Source: Harmothoe impar
Lineage: Eukaryota > Annelida > Polychaeta > Phyllodocida > Polynoidae
Assembly (NCBI GenBank): GCA_947462335.1
Contig: OX381716.1
Span: 4,398,438-4,462,437, forward strand
DNA length: 64,000 bases
Direction of reading: 5' to 3'
In this document: one piece after another, positions 47,373 to 55,298 of the stretch
How positions within the stretch are numbered: position 1 is the stretch's first letter
Layout: the number at the start of each line of letters is the position of its first letter
Notes under the pieces: model-generated
What the model was told of the DNA's origin: nothing
The model's database searches: none
The model's input: only the letters and a program-made list of their open reading frames with translations
Position numbers and translations under genes: made by a program

Positions 47373-47460
47373 TTTAATTTTTTTTAATTTTTTTTTTTTC
47401 AATCTTGATAAACACTCTATTTTTGAAAAGATGCACACGCTTATTTTTTTTTTTTTTTTT

Positions 47461-50400
47461 TCATATCTCTAAAGGACTCGTTGTCACACCGTCAGAATGC
47501 ACGCGACGCTTATAATACAAGTAGCGCACGCCGTCTTTCTCTATGGTGTAGGTGACCATTTTGTTTCGCACCACTTTGAAATTTCTATTTACAGCAATGA
47601 GAGTTTTTCGTTGGCGAAGAACATCCAAGAAGGCGTCTGGTTCCTGGGGGTTTTGTTTCTTCTGTACGCCTTTTGCACTCCATTTTTTGGATTTTCTTTC
47701 ACCGGTGTCGCTGACTCGATCGTAGCAAATGTAAGTCTTAGGGTTGAGACTTAGGATCCCGTCACCTTCCCACTCCGCTTTCATGAGCCCCGAAGTTCTC
47801 AGATCGTGAAGGTACCGTCTCTCACAACATCCGCCGGGCGGCGCACACCATTCTCGCACTCTTTCCGTTTTTGTCTTCACGAAAAGCTCTAAGTGCTCGT
47901 CGCACACCGCTGTCGGAAGCCACTTTCGTTTCTCTCTGAAGTACGTCTCTCTCAGGCGAGGTTTCACTAGGTCATCCAACGTGTCACCGCTGAGAGCCAT
48001 GTAAAGACTGTCGGTGTCCATTTGACAAAGGGCATAATCGCGCCGATCGACGAATCTATCCAAGAAGTCGTATGTGAACTCTAACATTTTCAACTTCGCG
48101 TACTGGTACACCATGAACCCTATCTGAATAGGGAGGTTGTTCTTGACCGTTTTCGGTTGTAGTTCGACTTCAAACAGATCGGAAGTCAACTCGGACGCCT
48201 TTTTGAAGCGCCACGAATTGGCCAATAGTTCGAACTTCCGACTGTCAGTGTATCTCACCGCCGTGTGTTTTTCTTTGTTGCAGATTGTTTTACCGTACGT
48301 AGCGTTTCCCATTAACTTGTAACAGTCTGACATAATTTTCTCGTTCTCGTTCACGTCGCCACGTCTTCGCGCCGCCGTCACTTCGTCCGCGAAACCGGCA
48401 AAGGAGCGTTTAGGTAGGTATTCTACCACCAGCTGCACTTTGGTGACTATCAAACCGTGCTCTAAATACCACTTGAGAAGCGGCGTTCCCAAGAGAATAT
48501 TTTTTCCGTGGTAACTCCCTATCAGACATCTCTGAGGCGTGTTCAACAGCTTTTCTTCCTGCGCAAAGTCTGACATGTGAGGGCCTATGTCCGATTTTGA
48601 AACGGTCGCGTTCTTGAAAACGGGGGTCATTTCTTCGAAGTAGTCTCGTAGGTGAGGCGGCGTAGTGATGTCCACTTGAACTAAACCGAACATTTTCTCC
48701 TCTTTCACAGCGGAAAGGATGTCGCTCTCGCTCATTGCGTTTCGAGACACTTTCAAAGCGTCAACCTTCCAGCGTTGTTGGGAGGCCTTGACCCGCTCAT
48801 CTCGACGCTTCATCTCTCGCCATTCGCACTCCCACACGACGACCAGCTTGTAACCTAGCGCTTTCAAGTAAGCGCTTACTCTGGTCGTTCTGTCGCGTCT
48901 CTCCTCTCTCAGTGAAGCGCACTGATATCGGTGCGACGGTATGCACTCGTGAGCGTGGAACCAACACCCGTGAAACTGGAAAACCGTATTAGAGGCCGCG
49001 TGAAATCCGTCCACGCGAATTCTCCGACAGCCTACCACCATCTCGCCGCCGTTCAGAGCGTGGCGCAGTTTCACGTCGCGGTCGTGCTCTACGAAGCGTA
49101 ACCACTCCAAAGCGCTGTGAGAGTTTCTTTGCCTGATTTCGGGCTTGAACTCGGTCTCGGGCCGTCTCACCGCGTAATAGCCCGTGCAGTGCGCTTCGCT
49201 CATGCAGCGCAAGTACAGAGAGTTAGCGTCTAGTCCTAGTATGTGTTGGCACGGTCTCGCTTCTTCGCCGTACTTGTGCTCCCTTATCCGCGTGGTGCCC
49301 TTCTCGTGAAATCTATGGAAGATGATGGAAGGACCGCCGACTAGATTCTCTTTGATCAGAGCGTGGAGGACGGCGTCGAACTGGGGAAACGTTGTGAACG
49401 CGTCTTCTAGGTTTTGGAAGAGGAACCGTAAAGTCAAACCGGCGAGAGAAACTCCGTCTTTCAACATGTCGATGCCGCGATCTTGGAAAAATTTAGCGTG
49501 ATTTTTCAGAGCTTCTATGAAAGGTTTCACGTCTTTGTTGTTGTAGTGGATCAAGTAGTCTTCCATAGTTTGCATCTTCTCGTCGGACCAAACTTTCTGA
49601 CATGCGGCGTAGTCGGATTCGGACATTTTGACGCCCGTCAGCTCGCTGTCGAAAGCCGATCTCGGCGGCAGCGTTCTGTTTGCCAGTTTCCTGGTAGACG
49701 TCATCCATTCGTAAGGAAAGTGACCTTTCTCTTCGTTCCTGGTGAAAGCTCGCAAATAGGTCGCGTAGTTGTAACCGGGTGCCAAGTAGTTGACTACGTC
49801 CAAGAAAACCGTGTGCTGTGTGTAAACCGCCAAGTATTGATTGCTTCTCTTTATGACGCTGAATTCTTGGTTTCTTCGGTCTCCGGAGGCGAAGAAGGAG
49901 TGAAGGCGTATTTTGATCAGGTTCAAGTCGTAACGCCCCGAGTTGAAGCCCACCACTGGAGCTTGACGGATGTATCTCAGAAGACGCTTCTTCAGTTGAA
50001 CTAACGGGTGTCTGGTCTGAGCCGCAGCGAAGCCGCCTGGAGAAGGGGTGGTGAACGTCGCCTCCTCCAGCAGGAGAGCTTCACCTATCGCCGCATCTAA
50101 CTTCGCTAAGGTCGGTCGGTAAAGTTCTAGCACAGCTTCCCCGATCGCTTTGGCGTTCTCGTTTATGTGATTTAAAACTCGGTCCAACAAGGGGTCGGAA
50201 TCTGCGTCGGATGCTCTGACGAAGCACACGGGCCCCTCCCACCCCGGAAAGTCGGATGCGACGCTAGCCGACAAAGGGACGTGATCCCACAGCAGGGACA
50301 CGTGCTCCGTCGACGGTTCTTTGCACGGTCTGAAGAAAGCCTCGAAATCGAAGGCGATCTTGTAAGGGTAGATTCCGGAATGTCCGTCGGGGGGAAAAAT

Positions 50401-51600
50401 GGAGAAGTCTGCTAGCGCTTCGAAAATCGTTCTCGAATTTTGGTAGATGCCACCTACGTAGCGCAACTTGACTTGTCGGCAAGAGGAAAGCTGGTTCCTG
50501 TGTCTCTTCCGCAAGAACTCGGTGGTGAACGCCGCCTTACACTTGCAACATTCGTATATGCCCGCGTACGCGTTGAAGTCCGTGACGAGAGAGACGTGCA
50601 AACCGCCTTTCGCCGTCAGGTGTAGGTTGACTTTACCTCGGGCGGCCACAGTTCTGGAAGGCGGTCTGATCAGAGTAACGCGTCTTCTCAACTTCCGCCC
50701 CGGCACTTGACGCGACGCGGTGTAAACCGCTATTTGTACGTCAAACAAGGTCTCTAACGCGGGTAAGTCGCGGATGTTCAGACCCGGAAAGCATTCAGGT
50801 GTGGCAGCGGGACAGAACTGACGTAACAAATCTGAAGCGCGCTTGCTGGTGTTGTATAAGTGAAAGGAAATGCAGCGGAAGATGCAGAGGTTGTCCTTGT
50901 TGGGAAAATCTAACACGCCGCTTCTCTTTCCAACTCGACCGGCCTGAGTGATCCTACCGCCTATGGGGAATTCCCCCGGTCCCATGTAAACGCAGATGTT
51001 CAAATTGGTAGGAAAAAGAACGTGCCACTTGGTGTCAGCGTCGCAAAGTTTCCGTACCTCCTCGCAAGCGACGGTGTTTTGCATCTTTGAGAGGAGCTCT
51101 TCCAAAGTTTCTGAATTAGTTACAGTAGGGAGCGGTTGTATGAGAGTTGCGTTGTTCTGGGAGGCGTGGAAGTAGCCCAGTTTGCTCTTGTCTTCTCTGT
51201 GTTGTAACAGTAAGCCTACCGAGAAACCCACTTTGTATCTGAATCTTTGTGTCAAGTGAATGCTACGCATAGTATCTACAGCGTCACTCAACTCGCCGGT
51301 TGGTAGCCTGAAGTTTGTTACACTCACGCGAGTCCCGTGCATCCTGACGCCCGTTTGTATCGCAGGCCAATTCGCCGTGAACGTTTCCTCCCCGTTCGGT
51401 ACAGCACATATGCGCGGAGGGACGGTCACCCCGTCCAGAGATTCGCGTCGACAAGCACTCTTTCGGCAATCCCCTTCGCCGCATAGAGGGCAAAACTTAG
51501 CTACTACTCTACAATTTTCTACGTGTCTCTCGTGGTTGTACGCTCTTTTAAACATTTTGAAACACTTTTCGCATACGTACTGTGTCATGTTTTTTTTCAC
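47461..51600 (-). CDS. Protein-primed-type family B DNA polymerase (1,379 aa)
   Basis: Uninterrupted ORF with intact polymerase motifs. The N-terminus has a C2H2/C-type zinc finger (C10, C13, H26, C30) and a second cysteine cluster (C37-C50). A Cys-containing 'DNLCIFRCISFHL' segment follows (236-248), resembling the OTU-like region of some Polinton polymerases, then another zinc finger (C351, C354, H367, C374). The 3'-5' exonuclease motifs are DFE (D418, E420), FNSGRYD (N553, D558) and YNNKD (Y686, D690). The polymerase motifs are A, LDANSLY (790-796); B, KLMGNATYG (K1095, N1099, Y1102, G1103); C, DTDS (D1195, D1197); and KTY (K1288). Between motifs A and B (860-925) is a Vsr-endonuclease-like stretch with D864, 'FHGCWFHAHEC' and 'VVWECEW'. 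It should replicate the element's linear DNA, probably by protein priming. It lies downstream of the PC4-like gene on the same strand, 173 bp apart. A run of about 17 A follows the stop codon on the coding strand. Confidence 0.95.
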   Translation of the reverse strand: MKKNMTQYVCEKCFKMFKRAYNHERHVENCRVVAKFCPLCGEGDCRKSACRRESLDGVTVPPRICAVPNGEETFTANWPAIQTGVRMHGTRVSVTNFRLPTGELSDAVDTMRSIHLTQRFRYKVGFSVGLLLQHREDKSKLGYFHASQNNATLIQPLPTVTNSETLEELLSKMQNTVACEEVRKLCDADTKWHVLFPTNLNICVYMGPGEFPIGGRITQAGRVGKRSGVLDFPNKDNLCIFRCISFHLYNTSKRASDLLRQFCPAATPECFPGLNIRDLPALETLFDVQIAVYTASRQVPGRKLRRRVTLIRPPSRTVAARGKVNLHLTAKGGLHVSLVTDFNAYAGIYECCKCKAAFTTEFLRKRHRNQLSSCRQVKLRYVGGIYQNSRTIFEALADFSIFPPDGHSGIYPYKIAFDFEAFFRPCKEPSTEHVSLLWDHVPLSASVASDFPGWEGPVCFVRASDADSDPLLDRVLNHINENAKAIGEAVLELYRPTLAKLDAAIGEALLLEEATFTTPSPGGFAAAQTRHPLVQLKKRLLRYIRQAPVVGFNSGRYDLNLIKIRLHSFFASGDRRNQEFSVIKRSNQYLAVYTQHTVFLDVVNYLAPGYNYATYLRAFTRNEEKGHFPYEWMTSTRKLANRTLPPRSAFDSELTGVKMSESDYAACQKVWSDEKMQTMEDYLIHYNNKDVKPFIEALKNHAKFFQDRGIDMLKDGVSLAGLTLRFLFQNLEDAFTTFPQFDAVLHALIKENLVGGPSIIFHRFHEKGTTRIREHKYGEEARPCQHILGLDANSLYLRCMSEAHCTGYYAVRRPETEFKPEIRQRNSHSALEWLRFVEHDRDVKLRHALNGGEMVVGCRRIRVDGFHAASNTVFQFHGCWFHAHECIPSHRYQCASLREERRDRTTRVSAYLKALGYKLVVVWECEWREMKRRDERVKASQQRWKVDALKVSRNAMSESDILSAVKEEKMFGLVQVDITTPPHLRDYFEEMTPVFKNATVSKSDIGPHMSDFAQEEKLLNTPQRCLIGSYHGKNILLGTPLLKWYLEHGLIVTKVQLVVEYLPKRSFAGFADEVTAARRRGDVNENEKIMSDCYKLMGNATYGKTICNKEKHTAVRYTDSRKFELLANSWRFKKASELTSDLFEVELQPKTVKNNLPIQIGFMVYQYAKLKMLEFTYDFLDRFVDRRDYALCQMDTDSLYMALSGDTLDDLVKPRLRETYFREKRKWLPTAVCDEHLELFVKTKTERVREWCAPPGGCCERRYLHDLRTSGLMKAEWEGDGILSLNPKTYICYDRVSDTGERKSKKWSAKGVQKKQNPQEPDAFLDVLRQRKTLIAVNRNFKVVRNKMVTYTIEKDGVRYLYYKRRVHSDGVTTSPLEI

Positions 51601-51773
51601 TCGGTTACCAACTACTTAGCCGTCTAACTATCTATCTATCTATCTAGCTATCTATCAATCTGTCGTCTATGTAACTATCTTTCTGTCTGCTGTCTGTGTA
51701 TCCGTCTGTCTGTCTGTCTCATACAGCGTACGTCAAACGCTGTGTGTGTGGGCGCGTGAGCGTTGAGCGTCTC
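51601..51773 (-). other. Intergenic spacer with TATC/TCTG microsatellite
   Basis: The 173-bp spacer between the PC4-like stop codon and the polymerase start contains (ctat)n and (tgtc)n runs on the plus strand. I see no TATA box for the polymerase on the minus strand. The polymerase may therefore be expressed from a transcript shared with the upstream gene, or from a TATA-less start. Confidence 0.6.
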
Positions 51774-53369
51774 TCATTCCGAATCTATGCCGAGATATTT
51801 CAGAATGATCTCTGTTTTGTCATCCAACTCTTTGAGCGCTCTGGCGGACAGCGTCACCCCCTGCTGTGTGGGTTTTTTGTCAGGACCTTCGTACTTGCGC
51901 ACGTGGACGAGGTTCTTACCGCTGTAGTAGCTCACAGCTGCGTACACTTCGCCCGCCTCATCCAGCACTGCGAACCAGGGGGTGTGATTAGGTTTTCCTT
52001 GCGCAGCCGCTGTGTCGCGTATGCGCACCACTGCGCGGATATCGGCGATGCGTGCTATGAGCTCGCGCAGCGCGTCGGCCGTGAAGTGCACTCGCTTGCT
52101 TCTGGTCAGAGACGCCTCTTTCACCTGGCCGTCTTTTGTGTAGCGCGGCCTCCTAGACAGTCTAGCCACGTCCTCCCAGATCTCCAGCGTCAAAGCTCCG
52201 TCTAAGCAGAACTCTAACCCGAGTGTTTTCTCTGCTTCTTCTCGTCCATCTCCTTCTTTTTCTTGTATTTTTCTCTTCTTAGTGGGCCTTGTTGTTCTGG
52301 AACTCACCTTAGAACGTTTCACACCCGCAGGATGAGTAACACCATCAGCGTGAGCTGAATCAGCAGCAGAACCGATAGCAGGAGCAGCGTCAGCGCTGGT
52401 GGTATCGGAGGTCTCGTTGTTGGAACAGCGCAGCCACACGCCGTCCGTGCTGAGTGTAGCGGTAGAAGGTGAAGCGCCGCCGCCCTCGTAAGGTGGCGGT
52501 GAGGGCAGTCGCCACGGACCGGACGGGGGGGCGCTAGCAGTGGAGGAAGTGAGGTCGAAAGGTCGAAGAGGGAAGCCGAAAAACGTACCGCTCACCCCTT
52601 GCCCTTCGGGTTCTTCGTACGCCTCGTCGTCAGCGTCGTTCTCTGTCTCACCCTGTTGCTGCTGCTGCTGCTGCTCCTCCTCCTCCTCCTCCTCTTCTTC
52701 TCGGTTTAGGGGCTGAGTGTCCGAATAGCTGTAACTCTCAGCGCGAGCGGCGTCGAGGGCGTCCGTCGATGTAGTGGTGGAGGAGAGGGGCTGTGCAACG
52801 TGCGGCAGGTCATCAAAGTCATCAACAGTAGTGGGGAGGTAAAAACCCGGTTGCCAGTACTGCGCTGTGCCAGGAGCGTTGTCGTCAGTAGTAGTAGCAG
52901 TAGCAGCAGGTGCAGCAGAAGCAGTCGCAGCAGCAGCCGCAGCAGACGCAACAGTAGCAGGCGCAGCAGCAGCCTCAGCAGGCGCAGCCGTAGCAGGCGC
53001 AGCAGTAGCAGGCGCAGCAGCAGCAGCAGCAGCAGCAGCAGCGGCAGGCGGGACGGCGGTAGCAGCGGCAGCGCGCTTAGCAGCAACGTGTACCGTCGCG
53101 AGTGTAACAACGTCGCTAGCACGACGACTGCTACCAGTAGTACTACTACTACTACTACCACTACTACTACTACTGCTACTACTAGTACTACTACTACTAC
53201 TACTACTACTACTGCCGCGAGCGCTCGCTACAGCAGGAGGGTGATAAGACCAACCGGCTGCGGCGGTAGTCTCATGTTCAGTAGCAAGAGCAGGCACTGA
53301 CGCTAAACGAACGCTGTTCCGCGTAGTCTTCTTGTTCTTGAACGACGCTAGATGTTGTCTTTTGCTCAT
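51774..53369 (-). CDS. Low-complexity protein with two C-terminal PC4-like ssDNA-binding domains (531 aa)
   Basis: The start at 53,369 (MSKRQHLASF) is chosen because it has a good context (caccaccATG) and lies about 60 bp downstream of a TATA box. The upstream in-frame extension begins with GTG and overlaps that TATA box. The first 380 residues are disordered: Ser runs, Ala/Pro/Thr repeats, Glu and Gln runs, and a basic nuclear-localisation-like 'RPTKKRKIQEKE'. The last 149 residues hold two copies of a PC4/Sub1-type fold pattern. The first (about 383-445) reads 'LDGALTLEIWEDVARL' to 'LTRSKRVHFTADALREL'. The second (about 470-528) reads 'YYSGKNLVHVRKYEGPD' to 'QQGVTLSARALKELDD'. PC4 domains bind single-stranded DNA and act in transcription, replication and repair. 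The probable role is the element's ssDNA-binding or transcription cofactor, paired with the adjacent polymerase. The PC4 assignment is by motif, without a profile search. Confidence 0.85.
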   Translation of the reverse strand: MSKRQHLASFKNKKTTRNSVRLASVPALATEHETTAAAGWSYHPPAVASARGSSSSSSSSSTSSSSSSSSGSSSSSTTGSSRRASDVVTLATVHVAAKRAAAATAVPPAAAAAAAAAAAPATAAPATAAPAEAAAAPATVASAAAAAATASAAPAATATTTDDNAPGTAQYWQPGFYLPTTVDDFDDLPHVAQPLSSTTTSTDALDAARAESYSYSDTQPLNREEEEEEEEEQQQQQQQGETENDADDEAYEEPEGQGVSGTFFGFPLRPFDLTSSTASAPPSGPWRLPSPPPYEGGGASPSTATLSTDGVWLRCSNNETSDTTSADAAPAIGSAADSAHADGVTHPAGVKRSKVSSRTTRPTKKRKIQEKEGDGREEAEKTLGLEFCLDGALTLEIWEDVARLSRRPRYTKDGQVKEASLTRSKRVHFTADALRELIARIADIRAVVRIRDTAAAQGKPNHTPWFAVLDEAGEVYAAVSYYSGKNLVHVRKYEGPDKKPTQQGVTLSARALKELDDKTEIILKYLGIDSE

Positions 53370-53427
53370 GGTGGTGCCTGTAGAGAGCAGCAAAAGAATG
53401 AGTGAGTGAATGGAGGTTTCCAAGCCC

Positions 53428-53435
53428 CTTATATA
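53428..53435 (-). promoter_or_regulatory. TATA box of the PC4-like gene
   Basis: On the minus strand the sequence reads 'gtgTATATAAGgggc', about 60 bp before the ATG at 53,369. This predicts a transcription start near 53,400. A 'ttgctgctctctacag|g' stretch just upstream of the ATG also resembles a splice acceptor, so a leader exon is possible. Confidence 0.65.
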
Positions 53436-54327
53436 CACCTTCTCGCTTCTAGAGCTAAGCTACTTACCGAACCTGTTCAGCTGCCGCCGGCTGGCCGGCG
53501 GCCATTCACAAAGAGAAACAAAAAGACATAAGGCATGACGTTTTCAGCTGGATCCCTTTCCCCCCCCTTTTTTTGAGAGATCGACTGTGATGATGAGCTA
53601 AGCCGCTTACCACCCTGTTCAGCAATTCAACGCGCATTAGCTGTATAAAGGGTTAAGCGGTTGCTGCCTGCCGTCGACTGACCGGCGGCGGCCATTCACA
53701 AAGACATAAGGTATGACGTTTTCAGCTGGATCCCTTTTTGAGGGATCCACTGTGGTGAGCTAAGCCGCTTACCACCCTGTTCAGCCATTCAGCGCGCGTT
53801 AGCTGTATAAAGGATTAACGGTAACGGTGATGAGCTTACAGTGTGTATACAAAAAAAAACTACAGGAGGCGTGTGGCGTGAAGCAGGACCCCCCTAAGAC
53901 GAACGTGTCTGTCTGTGAGTAGAGGCGTGTGCATGTGGTGAGCGACTTAAGTGTAAGACAAAAATCGCCACCTCCTGCCGTGGTGAGTAGACCGGGCCGG
54001 CCAGGCGGGCGGGCGGCCGGCTAGTTCAATAGGGAGGGGGGGGGCGACAGCTGCCTAAGGCTGTGCATGAAAAAAAATCCGATTTTCACCTGACCTCTGA
54101 CGTTTGTTACAATGAATGTCAGAGGGAGGGAGACGTCCTCGGGTAGGGGGTAGGAGGTAAGGCTATGAGTGAGGAAAAAACACCGTTTTCAGCTGGTCTC
54201 CACGGATAGCGATGCCACACCCCCTCGTCATCTAAGCTCTTAAGGAGCGGAGCGGCTGAAAAAGCGTCATGCGGACAGGGCGCTAGACAGCTGGAGCGCT
54301 GTTGGAAATGGGATTAAACTCCCTCTG
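53436..54327. promoter_or_regulatory. Divergent control region with triplicated repeat units
   Basis: A unit starting 'gagctaagccgcttaccacc' and 'ctgttcagc' occurs at 53,452, 53,595 and 53,757, with spacings of 143 and 162 bp. The first two units are followed by 'ggcggccattcacaaag' and 'atgacgttttcagctggatc'. Units 2 and 3 also contain 'gctgtataaag' TATA-like boxes (53,638 and 53,813). No ORF of 60 codons fits here. It separates the minus-strand replication genes from the plus-strand death-domain gene and is the obvious place for promoters, a non-coding leader or an origin. Confidence 0.6.
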
Positions 54328-54336
54328 TATAAAAAG
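54328..54336 (+). promoter_or_regulatory. TATA box of the death-domain gene
   Basis: TATAAAAAG on the plus strand lies about 155 bp upstream of the ATG at 54,483, predicting a start near 54,358. It is followed by a leader ending in a (CCN/GCC)n run. Confidence 0.65.
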
Positions 54337-54392
54337 CTCTGATTTCTGTTGGAAAAAAAACATATCGCCTCTGACCCCAGTAACGGCTACTA

Positions 54393-54414
54393 CCACCACC
54401 ACCGCCACCACCAC

Positions 54415-54456
<42 letters not shown>

Positions 54457-54470
54457 TGCCGCCGCCGCCA
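54393..54470 (+). repeat. (CCACCN)/(GCC)n trinucleotide run in the 5' leader
   Basis: An uninterrupted GCC/CCG run of about 45 bp, preceded by ACC/GCC triplets, ends 13 bp before the start codon at 54,483. It would be transcribed into a GC-rich leader. Confidence 0.85.
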
Positions 54471-54482
54471 AGACGAGACGAG

Positions 54483-55229
54483 ATGGCTCAAGCTATTCCA
54501 CTTTCAAGCTCGCCTTCACCGCCCGGTGCGCCTGAAAAAAAGTTAATGCGGCTTGACGACGTGAGACGCGGCGCGAGGCAGACCGATGATGGGGAGACCC
54601 GACAGGTAGGACAGCGGCGGTTAGCCTATAGCGACGCCTTGCTTCGTCAACTAGGTAAAGAGTTGAGCGGCTGTTGGAGAGAGTTGGGCAGTAGCTTAAA
54701 AGTCAGCGCCGCCCGTATGGATGCTCTAGTAGAGCGCAGTGTCAAGACACCGGAGGAGCTGTGTACGGCGATGTTCCGAGTGTGGTGGGGTGAAACCCCG
54801 CATCGTCATAGATGGGGCGAGCTCGGTCGCGTCTTCACCCGCATTAGACGCATGGAACTGTTGGCTCAGTGGATGGCCCTTCTCCACAGACAGGGGTTGG
54901 ATTTCGAAAACCCCGACTCGCGCGCGATGCATAAGCACTTGGGCACCCTCGGCAGACGTCTGGGTAGCAGGTGGAAAGAGGTGGGGGACCATTTAAAATT
55001 GTCGCCTGAGAGGTTAGATAAGATCGCTGAAGAATGCGAATACGGAGGAAGTCCCGCTGAGTGGGCCTTCCGAGTGTTGAAAATGTGGCAAGATGAAGCT
55101 GACGGCGCCGGCGGTACGCCTTTTGAACTCCTTCGAGTGTTGACTGAGGACATGGGAAAGTTTGGCCTCGGCATCGCGATATTACTTGACTTTATCAAGC
55201 AAGAAACAACGAGAACGACGGACATGTGA
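54483..55229 (+). CDS. Tandem death-domain protein (248 aa)
   Basis: The protein has a 45-residue polar N-terminus and two consecutive six-helix death-fold domains. The first (about 48-130) carries the hallmark pattern 'CWRELGSSLKVSAARMDAL', 'AMFRVWW' and 'WGELGRVFTRIRRMELLAQW'. The second (about 148-239) carries 'RWKEVGDHLKLSPERLDKI', 'WAFRVLKMW', 'PFELLRVLTEDMGKFGL' and 'LLDFI'. Death domains mediate homotypic assembly of apoptosis and innate-immune complexes (FADD, MyD88, CRADD, NF-kB pathways). A two-domain adaptor-only protein with no caspase or kinase module suggests a decoy or modulator of host death or immune signalling; this is inference. It is transcribed divergently from the replication genes, has its own TATA box, and is followed by about 28 A residues starting about 40 bp after the stop. 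I see no signal peptide or membrane segment. Confidence 0.85.
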   Translation: MAQAIPLSSSPSPPGAPEKKLMRLDDVRRGARQTDDGETRQVGQRRLAYSDALLRQLGKELSGCWRELGSSLKVSAARMDALVERSVKTPEELCTAMFRVWWGETPHRHRWGELGRVFTRIRRMELLAQWMALLHRQGLDFENPDSRAMHKHLGTLGRRLGSRWKEVGDHLKLSPERLDKIAEECEYGGSPAEWAFRVLKMWQDEADGAGGTPFELLRVLTEDMGKFGLGIAILLDFIKQETTRTTDM

Positions 55230-55230
55230 A

Positions 55231-55267
55231 TTGTTGTGTTTTATTTTCATACGTCTTCTTTATAAGT

Positions 55268-55298
<31 letters not shown>

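Noticed and set aside
49483..50004. 173-codon plus-strand frame inside the polymerase gene
   Set aside because: Antisense shadow of a GC-balanced coding gene whose sense frame has complete polymerase motifs.
47461..51600. Interpretation as an adenovirus or mitochondrial linear-plasmid polymerase
   Set aside because: The 6-bp duplication, AG/CT termini and C-terminal motif set fit Polinton/adintovirus-type polymerases better. The nuclear repeat-rich flanks exclude an organellar plasmid.
52706..53300. Ala-rich, Ser/Arg-rich and Leu-rich frames on both strands over the PC4-like gene
   Set aside because: Alternative readings of the trinucleotide-repeat part of that gene. Only the annotated frame continues into a conserved domain.
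53370..53438. In-frame upstream extension of the PC4-like gene (554-aa version)
   Set aside because: It would start at GTG and overlaps a TATA box about 60 bp before a well-placed ATG, so I use the ATG at 53,369.
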